Assembly: GCF_023221595.1 (NCBI RefSeq)
Contig: NZ_CP096565.1
Location: 33,899-97,898, forward strand
Length of the DNA stretch: 64,000 nt
Direction of reading: 5' to 3'
Source of the DNA: Rhodococcus qingshengii JCM 15477
GTDB taxonomy: Bacteria > Actinomycetota > Actinomycetes > Mycobacteriales > Mycobacteriaceae
The notes below the pieces were generated by a model. That model did not search any database and had not been told where the DNA came from. It saw only the letters and a program-made list of their open reading frames with translations. Positions 23,713 to 33,272 of the stretch are shown piece by piece (within the stretch, counting starts at the first letter, position 1; the number at the start of each line of letters is the position of its first letter). Both the position numbers and the translations under genes were made by a program.

Positions 23713-25349
23713 TGCAGATTCCGATAGTTCGCTACAAGCGCTCGGCCTTGCACGCTGAGTCCGTTCTCAAACATCTCGCTAATTTCTTCTTCAGTATGGT
23801 TCTTCGCGAGCATTCGTAGAGTACCTTGATAATCAGTGGCACTGTTGTCGAGCGAGAAGACATGCCTTGTGATGGAACCGATATTCTCTGCAAATGTTTC
23901 GATTTCGGGTTGCCGGAGAGTCGCGGGACCGCCGTCACGTTCGAGGATGCGCACAAATTGCGACGGCATTTCTTGCACAACTACTGGACTGTGTGTCGCG
24001 ATAATTGCAAATGAGTTGCTTTCTGCTAGTAGCAACTGGATCGCGCGAAGCAATGCCGCAACCAAGGGCGGGTGCAGGTGTGTCTCTGGCTCGTCGATTA
24101 GAACTAGAGATCGGGTACGAAGACGAGTAGCGAGTTGAGTGACAATGTTCAAAACAATTTTATGGCCCGTGCTGAGTTCTTCGAAGGCTGCTATCGCCTC
24201 GATTTGATTTATCCCATCGCCCAGTTTCGTCAGATCGATTCCAGCCTGTCCAAAAGATGGTTCGCGGGCAAGGGCTTGAAACGCCGAAATCAAGTATTCG
24301 CGAGTTTCCAGCCGCCCGATTGCATTTAGCGCCTCCATGAATTCGGACTGAATCTCGTCGATTGATTTCAACTCAAAATTTTCATTCTCCATGCTTGTCT
24401 GGCGGCGCAGCCCGCAGTACACGTATCCGAACGCGACATTCGAGGCACTATTCGAATTTTTATCCCCCACGCCAAGAATGCTTTCTGGCGTTTTAAATGT
24501 GTCGAAGGCGCTGTAGGAGATGGCTACGACTGCACCGAAGGTTGTGTCGGTGCCCGATATTTCAGACTTATTGGAGCCTGCATCACCTCGGCCACTGCTT
24601 GCTGCGAGCGCGAGATCGGCGAGCAAAGTAGTTTTTCCCACTCCGTTGTATCCGATCAGGACGTTGCTTCGCCCCGGTAGATCTCTTGAGTCGTCAAACT
24701 CGAATGGCAGCAGACTTGTCGATCCTTCTCTGCGCCATTCGAATTGGAATGACATTCGATCCGTACTTAGCTTATTTCCATGAAGGAGTTCCCTTCCCGC
24801 CTTAAGGTTATTTACTGCCTCACCAAATCGCAGTAAAGACGTATTCCACCCCGCCTGCCCTTCGAACGCTTCTTCGATCACAGGGTCATAGGCCGCATCT
24901 CTAAGTGCAACCAAGTAGCTATGCCTTAGGTCCCGAGGGATCTTCATCAGTTGCTCGTAGTACTCAATACTTTGCCCTATTGAACAGAAGTCATCATTAA
25001 GATTTTCAAATAGCGGCGAAAGTTTGGGGCGACTACCCTCCTGATTTCGCTGGAGGATCTTAACATTCCCGAGCTTGAAATCTTCGTCGGACCCACTTGT
25101 ACGAAGCGAAGCGGAGTACATGGTTTTGAAACCGAAGTCGTCCCAGTTATCTTCCCAAAGCCACACGTAGGGAGGCTCGGGTAACGGACCAGGTCGCGAG
25201 TCCAAGACGAATTTCAGCTGACCATTCTGTCGTTGCACCCCCATAGGGTATCTGGCCCGGGCGAGTAGCACCGCTAGATGCTCAGGAATCCTCGGCGGAG
25301 CCCTGAGCGCCTTTCTGCGGCTTTGGGTGTGCGTTTTGACCCTCGTCAT
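23709..25349 (-). CDS. AAA (SMC/OLD-like) ATPase, PtuA-like component of a Septu-like defence pair
   Basis: 546 aa from the ATG at 25349 (a later ATG at 25244 is possible). Walker A GYNGVGKTTLL is near the middle. The C-terminal half has the ABC-like signature ELSTGHKIVLN, Walker B LVLIDEPETHLHPPL and the switch IIATHSPVVVQEM. The long N-terminal region (PPYVWLWEDNWDDFGFKT) is not part of classic PtuA and may sense the trigger. No reverse transcriptase is present, so this is not a retron-type Septu. It is arranged head-on to the resolvase at 25491. Confidence 0.8.
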   Translation of the reverse strand: MTRVKTHTQSRRKALRAPPRIPEHLAVLLARARYPMGVQRQNGQLKFVLDSRPGPLPEPPYVWLWEDNWDDFGFKTMYSASLRTSGSDEDFKLGNVKILQRNQEGSRPKLSPLFENLNDDFCSIGQSIEYYEQLMKIPRDLRHSYLVALRDAAYDPVIEEAFEGQAGWNTSLLRFGEAVNNLKAGRELLHGNKLSTDRMSFQFEWRREGSTSLLPFEFDDSRDLPGRSNVLIGYNGVGKTTLLADLALAASSGRGDAGSNKSEISGTDTTFGAVVAISYSAFDTFKTPESILGVGDKNSNSASNVAFGYVYCGLRRQTSMENENFELKSIDEIQSEFMEALNAIGRLETREYLISAFQALAREPSFGQAGIDLTKLGDGINQIEAIAAFEELSTGHKIVLNIVTQLATRLRTRSLVLIDEPETHLHPPLVAALLRAIQLLLAESNSFAIIATHSPVVVQEMPSQFVRILERDGGPATLRQPEIETFAENIGSITRHVFSLDNSATDYQGTLRMLAKNHTEEEISEMFENGLSVQGRALVANYRNLQ

Positions 25350-25422
25350 ACCGGACGGTGAAGATCGGGCGTCTGGGTGCGACTGACGTGGCGAAATTTC
25401 GTACCGAAACGTCCAATTTTGG

Positions 25423-25472
25423 TGTCCGTTGGATTTGTCCGTTATGGCATAGGCTCTAGTGGACAATTCGTG
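25423..25472. promoter_or_regulatory. res-like site 1
   Basis: TGTCCGTT occurs at 25423-25430 and again at 25436-25443, followed by ATGGCATAG (25444-25452) and TCTAGTGGACA. TGTCC/GGACA half-sites flank the centre. The same arrangement precedes the second resolvase at 56705-56755, in the same orientation. The position just upstream of a serine resolvase is standard for res. Confidence 0.65.
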
Positions 25473-25490
25473 TTCGGCAGTGGGGGTGGC

Positions 25491-26096
25491 GTGAAAATCG
25501 GGTATGCGCGGTGCAGTACGGTCCGGCAAGACACGGCGGTTCAGGTTGATCTTCTGGCGAAGGCCGGGGTGGATCGTGACATGGTCTATGTCGATCATGG
25601 TGTCAGTGGCCGGCAGGCTCGCCGGCCGGGTTTGGATAATGCGATCAACGCGGCTCGGGCCGGCGACGTGTTTTGTGTGACGAAGCTCGATCGGCTGTCT
25701 CGCTCGGCGAAGGATTTGCATGAGACGGTGGAGCGGATCGCGGAGAAGGGTGTGTCGCTGTCGATTGATGGTCAGGTGTACGACCCGGCTGATCCGATGG
25801 GGAAGATGTTCATTGGCATTCTTGCGTTGATGGCGGAGTTCGAGTCGGATCTGATTCGTTCCCGCACTCGTGATGCTGTTGCCGCCGCGACAGCTGCTGG
25901 GAAGATGAAAGGTAGGCCGCACAAGCTCTCGCCCGAGGAGCGTGCGTACCTACTGCAAATTTATGAGACGGGCCAGTTCAAGATCGAAACACTATGTAAG
26001 AACACGGGTTTGAAGCGTTCGTCGTTGTATACCAATATCCAGCTTGCGCGGATCGAGCGGGAAGCTAGCGGCCGGACCCCTCGGGTCGAGAACTGA
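25491..26096 (+). CDS. Serine resolvase (Tn3-resolvase/Pin family), copy 1
   Basis: 201 aa, GTG at 25491. The catalytic serine lies in YARCSTVRQD; other signatures are DHGVSGRQARRPGLDNAI, TKLDRLSRSAKDL, FIGILALMAEFESDLIRSRT. The C-terminus has an HTH (IETLCKNTGLKRSSLYTNI). About 85 percent identical by eye to the copy at 56791. It should recombine res sites; with two direct res-like sites 31 kb apart it could delete the intervening DNA. Confidence 0.93.
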   Translation: MKIGYARCSTVRQDTAVQVDLLAKAGVDRDMVYVDHGVSGRQARRPGLDNAINAARAGDVFCVTKLDRLSRSAKDLHETVERIAEKGVSLSIDGQVYDPADPMGKMFIGILALMAEFESDLIRSRTRDAVAAATAAGKMKGRPHKLSPEERAYLLQIYETGQFKIETLCKNTGLKRSSLYTNIQLARIEREASGRTPRVEN

Positions 26097-26206
26097 GCTC
26101 GAAAGTGGGATCCGGCCGCTAAGTCAATGGTGCAGATGTTGTCGGTCTAGTTGTCCCTCAAGCAATTTCGACCAGTTGATATTGAGGTCGACACCCGTAT
26201 TTTAGA

Positions 26207-26572
26207 TCAGGCGGGCGTGAAGGCATTGCGCAACTGCGCTGTTACCACGCCTTCGAGACAGGTTGCGAGGTCGATGTCTTCTCGCAGGGTTGCTGATGCG
26301 TTGGCTGCTCCGACGGTGCCAGCGCACAGGTTCCATGCGAGTCGGTGCGCGGTGGGGGTGTCGGTGAGTTCTCCGTCGGTGATGGAGTTTTCGACGATGT
26401 CACTGATCGCGTCAACCCAGTGCGCGAAGGCTGCGCCGTTGACGACGGTGGGTTCGAGGGTGAGTTTCATTCCTGCGCAAAGGTTGGCGTTCTCGGCAAC
26501 CAGGGCCATTGGGATGATCGCAAGGGCAGCCGCAATGGCAGGTACGAGTGGACTGTTACCGAAGCCCACCAC
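26207..26572 (-). pseudogene. Chimeric remnant: DUF2637 fragment fused to the C-terminal part of a TetR regulator
   Basis: The 3' two thirds (AGMKLTLEPTVVNGAAFAHW to the end) are nearly identical to the ligand-binding domain of the TetR gene at 58169-58849. The first ~28 residues (LVPAIAAALAIIPMALV) match the fourth membrane segment of the DUF2637 protein at 59590-60687. In the intact copy these two pieces are ~1.9 kb apart in the same order and strand. The fused open frame is therefore a deletion product. Confidence 0.8.
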
Positions 26573-26664
26573 AGGTCATACCCCGGATCTTCAACTGGTT
26601 GTCGGCACGTGTCTCTACAGTCAACTCGGGTAACAGTCCGGATCGAGTGTCAGGAGCAGGGCCG

Positions 26665-27291
26665 ATGACGTTCGTCAACGATGCTCCATCCCCGCTGCCC
26701 GGCATGCCCGACAGCGCTCCCGCGCTGCGGGCGTTCCAGATGACGTTGATCGGGCAGCCCCAGCCTGTACGCATTCCGGAGCGTCTGTGGCGTTCTTGGC
26801 TCGACAATCCTGCCGTCGTTTCTCGTTTCGAGTCCAAGCGATTCCGACGCCGCCGGGAGCAGTGCTGGCCGTGGATCGGCGGTGTGTCTTCGACCGGGCA
26901 TGGTTCCTTCCGGGCGGCGAGTCTGCCTGGGCCGTCCCGCCGCGGGACCGTGCCGGCGCATTTGTTCGCCTACCAACTCGAAGACGGTGTCATCTCGAGG
27001 TTGGGCTGGTCCAACACCGACGACGCGGTGCTGTGCCACCAATGCGACTTCGCCGGCTGCACCAACCCGGCACACATGCAGTTGGGAACCAATCGCAGCA
27101 ACCGCAGCGAATACGAGCTCCGGCGACGCAACATCGCCAGCCCACTCGCCGACGTTCGAGGACCCGCGGGTCGCACTCGCGCCATTGCCACCGCGATCCG
27201 TACCGGGATCGAACAAAACGTAGGAGTCGACGTCATCGAAGAGCGCATCGCTGCGGCCGAGGCTGCAGGACGTCCGCTCTCGCTCTGGTAG
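26665..27291 (+). CDS. HNH-type endonuclease-like protein
   Basis: 208 aa, ATG at 26665 preceded by AGGAGCAGG. The middle shows PAHLFAYQLEDG, then VLCHQCDFAGCTNPAHMQLG and TNRSN, the CxxC...C..P.H.. zinc-finger arrangement of HNH/homing-type endonucleases. The N-terminal part has WPWIGGVSSTGHGSFR. It may be a stand-alone homing nuclease or restriction-like enzyme. It lies between the pseudogene and the recombinase trio and is not clearly in an operon with either. Confidence 0.65.
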   Translation: MTFVNDAPSPLPGMPDSAPALRAFQMTLIGQPQPVRIPERLWRSWLDNPAVVSRFESKRFRRRREQCWPWIGGVSSTGHGSFRAASLPGPSRRGTVPAHLFAYQLEDGVISRLGWSNTDDAVLCHQCDFAGCTNPAHMQLGTNRSNRSEYELRRRNIASPLADVRGPAGRTRAIATAIRTGIEQNVGVDVIEERIAAAEAAGRPLSLW

Positions 27292-27569
27292 CGAATATTG
27301 CCATTCGATACTGACGATGCACGTTCAATGTGGGTGTATTTCGTTGCGGTGCAGCGACTTTCATCCACAAAATGACATAATATAGGTTATCGGCGAACAA
27401 GAAGGTCGAGTTCAACTAGATGAGAGAACTCGTCCCATTGGATCTCAAGCGAAACTGCTGCCTGTGGCCGGTGACGACTTGCTGCCGGACGGTGGCCCAC
27501 GAGCCTGATCCCCAGATCGACATCGGTTTATGCAAACAGATGAGAGATTCTCGCGCTACACTTGCGTTC

Positions 27570-28703
27570 ATGCAGAGTGTTCCAGGTCGGCTGCCAGAGT
27601 TCCTGTCGAACGGCGTCGTCGGGCTGCTGCGACCCGAGGACCGAGTCTTTGAGGCGATGCTCGATGGCTGGCGAGCGCAAATGCTGGCCCGTGGGCTCGG
27701 TGTGCCGTTCATTCGGTCCTCGTGCGGCCTGGTCTCTCGGTTCCAGGAGCACTCCAACGAGTATCCGTGGGGCTGGCAGCCGATCCATGTCGATGAGTTC
27801 CTGGCTGATCGACGAACCGGGCCGAAAGCCGTCTCGGTGTCGACGCTGCGCGCGAACGCTGGCACGATCAGGTCCTTCTGCTATTACGTCACTGACGAAA
27901 GGTATGGGTGGGCTGCGTTCTGCAGCAAAGTATTTGACGACGTTCCCGCCCAAGTCGTGTTCGAGTGGAACACGCCGCGCCACAAGACCGATGACGCCAT
28001 CCCAGCGGACCGGCGCAGCTTCACTCAGACCGAGTTGCAGACATTCTTCGACACCTGCGATGACCTCGTCGATCAAGAGTTCGCCAAGGGCTCGAAGCGC
28101 TGGCTCCCACTGATGCGAGACTCCACCGCGTTCAAGGTGTGCTACGCCTACGGTTTGCGCCGTCGGGAACTTTCCATGCTCGACTACCACGACTTCGGCC
28201 CAAATCCGCACGTAGACAAGTACGGCCGCTATGGCGCCGTTCAGATCCGCTACGCCAAAGGCATGTCGGGGTCAGGACCGCGCCGTCGCACTGTTCTCAC
28301 GGTGCCTGAGTTTGACTGGGTGGTCGATCTTCTCGATCACTGGCTCTCGCCGCAGGGTCGCGAACAGTTCGCCACTGCGGACCGCTCGGCCTCGTTGTGG
28401 CCGTCGGAACGGGCTGGCGCCACGGGCATCCGCAACTTCAATCGCACCTTCACTGCGGTCCGCGAACTGGCTGGGCTACCGACAGAGTTGAAGATGCACT
28501 GCCTGCGCCACTCCTACGTCACTCATCTCCTCGAGGCCGGATACGATCCTATGTTTGTCCAGCAGCAAGTTGGCCACGCCTACTCATCCACCACCGCGCT
28601 CTACACCTCAGTCTCGGCAGACTTCAAACAAAAGACCATCCAACGGATGATCCAGCAACGAATCGTCACACGTGACGAAAGAAGGACCGGGAAGGACACG
28701 TGA
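27570..28703 (+). CDS. Tyrosine recombinase, first gene of a three-gene recombinase unit
   Basis: About 377 aa if started at the ATG at 27570; the open frame extends to 27420, and an ATG at 27540 is also possible, as no clear ribosome-binding site decides. Catalytic residues: AYGLRRRELS (Arg I), KGMSGSGPRRR (the beta-hairpin Lys), HCLRHSYVTHL (HxxR), VGHAYSSTTALY (His, Tyr). It overlaps the following regulator by 4 bases (GTGA). Confidence 0.88.
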   Translation: MQSVPGRLPEFLSNGVVGLLRPEDRVFEAMLDGWRAQMLARGLGVPFIRSSCGLVSRFQEHSNEYPWGWQPIHVDEFLADRRTGPKAVSVSTLRANAGTIRSFCYYVTDERYGWAAFCSKVFDDVPAQVVFEWNTPRHKTDDAIPADRRSFTQTELQTFFDTCDDLVDQEFAKGSKRWLPLMRDSTAFKVCYAYGLRRRELSMLDYHDFGPNPHVDKYGRYGAVQIRYAKGMSGSGPRRRTVLTVPEFDWVVDLLDHWLSPQGREQFATADRSASLWPSERAGATGIRNFNRTFTAVRELAGLPTELKMHCLRHSYVTHLLEAGYDPMFVQQQVGHAYSSTTALYTSVSADFKQKTIQRMIQQRIVTRDERRTGKDT

Positions 28704-29065
28704 GCGAGCAACGCCGAATCGGCTATCGCTGGAATCTCCGCCAACGAATGGCCGATCACAACCTCTGGAAGACAACGGAACTCATCCCGCTTCTCAAGTC
28801 CCGCGGAATCAACCTATCAAACGCACAAGTGCACCGATTGGTGACAGGCACACCCGAGCGGATCCCTGCGCGCACCTTCGCCGCGCTGTGCGACATCCTT
28901 GAATGCACACCCAACGATCTCTTCGAACCATATGTCGAGATCCGAGCTGCGGCCACGGCCGACGCACCGGCCAACCCGGCCGACCTAGGCATCAGCGACA
29001 AGCGCTCGGTTGCCCGCCGGATCCGAGTCGTCCGTAGCGATGATGACGATGGCAAGACCACGTAA
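28700..29065 (+). CDS. XRE/Cro-type helix-turn-helix regulator of the recombinase unit
   Basis: 121 aa, GTG start at 28700. The HTH (LIPLLKSRGINLSNAQVHRL followed by ARTFAALCDILECTPNDLF) is a Cro/C1 domain as in small phage-type regulators. It is coupled to both the recombinase before it and the zinc-ribbon protein after it (26-bp overlap). It probably represses the unit or acts as a directionality factor. Confidence 0.85.
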   Translation: MSEQRRIGYRWNLRQRMADHNLWKTTELIPLLKSRGINLSNAQVHRLVTGTPERIPARTFAALCDILECTPNDLFEPYVEIRAAATADAPANPADLGISDKRSVARRIRVVRSDDDDGKTT

Positions 29066-30060
29066 ACCTGAAGACCCACAACGGTGGGAAGTTCCATGCG
29101 ATCGCTGCGGTGAGCACAGAGAATGTGTCGTCACCTGGCAGGGCCTCGGAGTGTGCGGTTACTGCTACCAAGCAGCCAAACGAACTCGAGGCGTATGCGC
29201 GTGCGGTCACGACGGGGTGTTGCCGGGAATCATCAACGGCCAGCAGGCGTGCCGCAAATGCGCGGGCATAAAACTCAACGTCGACTGCGTTGAGTGCGGC
29301 GCCGAGGAAGAACTGTACGCACAGGGATGCTGCTGGCGATGCGTCCTGAGGGCGACCGTCGACCGACTACTGACGAATCCAGAGACTGCTAGCATCAACG
29401 ACGAACTGAAACCCTTTGCAGCTGCCCTGAAGTCGATGAAACGGGCCAACAGCGGTCTGACCTGGATCAACCAGGAACATGTCACAGCGTTCCTCACCGA
29501 GCTGGCCCGCACACCGCTCGTTTCCCACGACGTCATCGACCAACTCCCCCGATCGCGCACCCGAGAATACGTCCGAGAACTCCTGGTCACCCACCAGATC
29601 CTGCCGCCCAGAGACGGACTACTCCACCGCTACATCGACTGGTCCGATGAAGCCCTCGACCGGCTGAAGTCGTCCGAGCACCGGGAAGTCGCGACCCGGT
29701 ACATTCGTTGGCATCACCTGCGGCAGATGTATTGCATGGAGTCGGTGTCACACGGCACGTTCCTGCGGTCGAAGCAAACCGTTTCCGTCACAATCGAATT
29801 CCTCAACTGGCTCACCGACCGGGACATCTCGATCGACGATCTATCCCAAGCGGATCTGGACGCGTGGCAGGCCGAAGGCCCGAGCACGCGAGAGTTCGCC
29901 ATCCGGTTCCTCGCGTGGGCAGTCAAGACAAAGCTGGTCGCTCGGGTGTCAATGGCCACGAAGTTCTCCCCGTAGGCGGCCAGTAGTTCTCCCCGCTGGT
30001 GGCCACGGGTTCTCCCCGGTGGCGGCCAGTTGTTTTTCCCCACCCGCTTTCTGATTTGGG

Positions 30061-30852
30061 TTAGCTGAAGGGCTTCACCCCCTTGCCGGTGGTGGCTTCG
30101 GTGAGGCGGAAGGAGTCGCCGTCGGTGACGACGACGTGCGCATGGTGCAGGAGCCGGTCAACGGTGGCGGTGGCCAATGTTTTGGGCATGATCTCGTCGA
30201 AGCCGGAGGGGTGCAGGTTGCTCGAGACGGCAATCGCTCGGCGTTCGTAGGCAGCGTCGACGAGGCGATAGAATCCTTCGGCGGCGTCTTCAGAGACCGG
30301 GAGCAGACCGATGTCGTCGACGATGATCAGGTCGGAGCGGATGATCCTCGTCAGGGCTCGGGCGATGGAGTCGTCGGCACGGTGCCGGCGGACCAGGGCA
30401 CCGAGGTCTTCGATGGTGAACCAAGACACCGCCAGCCCAGCTTCGACTGCGGCCTGCCCGAGTGCCTCGGTGAAGTGAGACTTGCCAGTTCCCGAAGGCC
30501 CACAGACGCAGAAACATTCACGCCGCCCGACCCACTCCAGGGTGCGGAGCGCGTCCTGGGTGGCGCGGGGAATCGACGATTTCGTTTCGTCCCAGTCGCC
30601 GAAGGTCTTGCCGGTAGGGAAACCCGCGCGTTTGCGGCGAGTGTGCAGGTTCGCCCGGTCCCGGCCGGCGGCTTCCTCAGCGAGGAGAACCCGCACGACT
30701 TCGGCGGGGTCCCAGCGTTGGGCTTTCGCGGTCGGGATGATATCGCTCAAGGACCTGCGGATATGGGGCAGTTTCAGGCGTTTAGTCAGGTCGATCGCCT
30801 CGGCCAACGGGTCGCCGTTAGCGCTGGTAACAGTGCGCAAAGGGGTGCTCAT
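30061..30852 (-). CDS. istB: IS21 helper ATPase IstB
   Basis: 263 aa. Walker A CGPSGTGKSHFTEAL, Walker B LIIVDDIGLLP and SSNLHPSGFDEIM are as in the DnaC-like AAA+ helper of IS21. It starts at 30852, overlapping the istA stop by one base (TGATG). It regulates target choice and stimulates IstA. Confidence 0.95.
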   Translation of the reverse strand: MSTPLRTVTSANGDPLAEAIDLTKRLKLPHIRRSLSDIIPTAKAQRWDPAEVVRVLLAEEAAGRDRANLHTRRKRAGFPTGKTFGDWDETKSSIPRATQDALRTLEWVGRRECFCVCGPSGTGKSHFTEALGQAAVEAGLAVSWFTIEDLGALVRRHRADDSIARALTRIIRSDLIIVDDIGLLPVSEDAAEGFYRLVDAAYERRAIAVSSNLHPSGFDEIMPKTLATATVDRLLHHAHVVVTDGDSFRLTEATTGKGVKPFS

Positions 30853-32393
30853 CAGGCGTCATCGCTTTCATCGTCAGTAGTGGCTGGGCTGGCCGGCGCT
30901 GGTGTCTGGCCGAAGGTGGACCAGGCGGCGGTGCCCGGTTGCAGAGTGTGGTTCTCGCTGCGACGGACCGGATCAGCGTGTTCGTGGGTGACTTGGTAGT
31001 CGAGGATCGAGATCAGGTCCCGATCGGCGAACCGGCCGGTCATCGCCGCCGTCCCCAACGCTCTGTCGACTGCGTCCGGGGAGTGCAGCTTCGAAAGGTC
31101 CACGGCCTCGGCCATCTTCGCCCTGATGCGGCGCGCTCCCGCGGCGGCAGCCTCGACCAGCCAGCTGTTGGCACCCTGGCCCAACTGTAGGAAGGCGAGC
31201 TCGGCGGCGGTACGAGGCTTGGGCACCCGGTCGGCGGCGTCGCGGTCTGGGCGGGGTGGGTAGTGGTCGTTGTCGAGGACCGGTGAACCGGGTTGGCCGC
31301 GGCGGTGCCGCGCGACTTCGACTGCACCGCCATCATTGTCGACGGCGGTCACGATCAGCTCCTCACCATGGAAGCGGGCCCAGACCCGAGTGTCGATCAA
31401 CGTGTGCGGCACCGAATACCGCACCCCTTCCACCGAGATCGTCGACTCCCAGTTCACCCGCCGGGTAGTGCCGAACACCGCGGTGAACGGAGATTTCGGC
31501 AGCGGATGCAGCCGCTGCAACTCTTCGGCCAGCCGCTCGACCGGCCGCCGCCGAGTAGAGCTGTGGACGCGGGTGTTGACGTCGGTGCAGAACTGCCGGC
31601 AAGCCGACTCGAGCTCACCGAAAGAGTGATACTGCTCGCGCAGGTTCACCTCCTTCGGCAACAGGTCGGCTTTGGCGATCCGCACCGTCGCCTCACTTCC
31701 TCCCTTCGACTCCGGATCAGCAGGTAAACACGTCCGCAGCGTCGTGCCGTAATGCCGTGCCACCTCCACGATCTCCGGATTGCGGACCGCGATCCCGGCC
31801 ACGTGATCGATCGTCGCGGTCTTCTCGTTGTCGGTGAGGACATAGACCGGAACCCCGCCCAAGCGGCGGAATGTCGCATCCAAACACGCCGCCACCGTCG
31901 GCAATGTCTTGTCCCAGATCGGGATCACCACCCGAAATCGCGACCACGCCAACCATGCGCAGAACAACGTCGTCTTCCGGCCGGAAATCGTTGGCCCGTC
32001 ACCGAAGTCGTACTGTAACCACAGCCCAGGTTCGGTTACCCACGGCCGATACACTCGCCGCCGACCAGCCCGAAACTGGGCCTTCGCCTCCGCGACCGTC
32101 CGGCGCGTGGTCCGCTCACCGCCGGTGAACCCCAGCGCGACGATCCGTTCGTGGATGACATCCGCGCGGACCTTGCCCTGCGAGCGGACCACCAACTCCT
32201 CGATCTTCGGCAGAAAGTCGTCGATCGCCCGCGCTCGATGCCGCCGGCGGTCCGGCGGCTGCCCCGCAGCGCGCATCTGCACATACCGGGCCACCGTGTG
32301 GTGATCACACCCAGCCAGCTCCGCCGCCGCCCGATAACTACCCGTGAGGTCGTACGCCTCCAAAATTTCCATGATCTCCCTGCTCGATTTCAT
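30852..32393 (-). CDS. istA: IS21 transposase IstA
   Basis: 513 aa. N-terminal HTH (GSYRAAAELAGCDHHTVARY), then the DDE integrase core with Asp in LWLQYDFGDGPT, Asp in VYVLTDNEKTATID and Glu in PESKGGSEATVRIAK, and the C-terminal basic domain. Full length. Confidence 0.95.
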   Translation of the reverse strand: MKSSREIMEILEAYDLTGSYRAAAELAGCDHHTVARYVQMRAAGQPPDRRRHRARAIDDFLPKIEELVVRSQGKVRADVIHERIVALGFTGGERTTRRTVAEAKAQFRAGRRRVYRPWVTEPGLWLQYDFGDGPTISGRKTTLFCAWLAWSRFRVVIPIWDKTLPTVAACLDATFRRLGGVPVYVLTDNEKTATIDHVAGIAVRNPEIVEVARHYGTTLRTCLPADPESKGGSEATVRIAKADLLPKEVNLREQYHSFGELESACRQFCTDVNTRVHSSTRRRPVERLAEELQRLHPLPKSPFTAVFGTTRRVNWESTISVEGVRYSVPHTLIDTRVWARFHGEELIVTAVDNDGGAVEVARHRRGQPGSPVLDNDHYPPRPDRDAADRVPKPRTAAELAFLQLGQGANSWLVEAAAAGARRIRAKMAEAVDLSKLHSPDAVDRALGTAAMTGRFADRDLISILDYQVTHEHADPVRRSENHTLQPGTAAWSTFGQTPAPASPATTDDESDDA

Positions 32394-33272
32394 CCACCCA
32401 GCGTTGCCGGGACCGAATCTGACTCACAGCAGGTGGGGAACTATCTGGCCGTACGCGGGGAGAAACCATGGCCACAAAATGCGCCATAAATGGCCGCCAG
32501 TGGGGAGCTTACGATGGCCGTCGACACTCGGGACCTTACAATGACACCACATCGTCGTGGTACAAGCTCTAAGATGAGCCCTGAGGCCCAGCAAGACGTC
32601 GTCGATGGCATTACATCAAACCAACCCGCACTGAATCCGCGAGATCGAGCCGCGGCGATCCTGGTGCTCGTCTTCGGCCAACAGATCGACCGGGTCGTGA
32701 AACTCACCTGGGACCACGTCATAGTCTCAGACGAACTCGTGACCGTCACACTCGGCGACATCGCCATCGCTCTTCCCGCACCGCTCGACGAACCATTCCG
32801 ATATCTCGCCGGAGAACGAGACCTCGGGAACACCGCCGCCCACCCAAGTACGCGCTGGGTGTTCCGCGGCTATATCCCTGGCCAACACATCAACCCGGGC
32901 CACTTGCGGAACCGCCTGAAGTCGACGTTCGGCACCCGCGCCGCCCGGCTCGGCACCCTGCACGAACTCACCAAGCTCGCACCCGCCGCAATCCTCGCCG
33001 ACACTCTCGGCTACTCCCCTGCCACCATCGAGCGACATGCGGTGGCGTCTGCAGCCACATATGCCCGATACGTAGCGATGATTGACGCTGATGGCTAGGG
33101 TTGTGTAGCTCGAACTGCTTCTGCGGCCGATGCCGTTCATAAACTCGCGGTACTGATATGTCAGGCTACTATTGGCGGCCGGGATGGAGCTAAGAATGTC
33201 GAGAGAGAATCGCGGCAAACCTCGGACCAGAAAGACGACGAAACAACCTTCGATTCGCCTTTCTGGCAGGCT

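Larger units (their letters stand above)
29947..32526 (-). mobile_element. IS21-family insertion sequence, 2,580 bp, with 6-bp target duplication CTCGGG
   Basis: The ends TGTCAATGGCCACGAAG and (reversed) TGTCGACGGCCATCGTAAG are imperfect inverted repeats, each followed by a TCCCC...GGCGGCCA block; the left end repeats the TTCTCCCC block three times. CTCGGG at 29941-29946 is duplicated at 32527-32532. istA and istB overlap by one base. All features are intact. Confidence 0.93.
29040..33098 (+). pseudogene. Zinc-ribbon tyrosine-recombinase-like protein, interrupted by IS21
   Basis: Two parts: 29040-29946 and 32533-33098. Removing the IS21 element and one CTCGGG target copy joins them in frame (..KLVAR-DLTMTPH..), giving 490 aa. 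The N-terminus carries several CxxC pairs (CDRCGEHREC, CGYC, CACG, CRKC, CVECGAEE, CCWRC), followed by a SAM-like core-binding region and a recombinase-like C-terminal domain (GTLHELTKLAPAAILADTLG, YARYV). The catalytic Arg appears replaced (FGQQIDRVV), so it may be a non-catalytic partner even when intact. As it stands, the gene is broken. Confidence 0.85.

Noticed and set aside
22596..25349. Retron with a Septu effector
   Set aside because: PtuA/PtuB-like genes are retron effectors in some systems, but there is no reverse transcriptase motif (YADD) anywhere nearby, so the structured DNA at 22596-22681 is not called an msr/msd.
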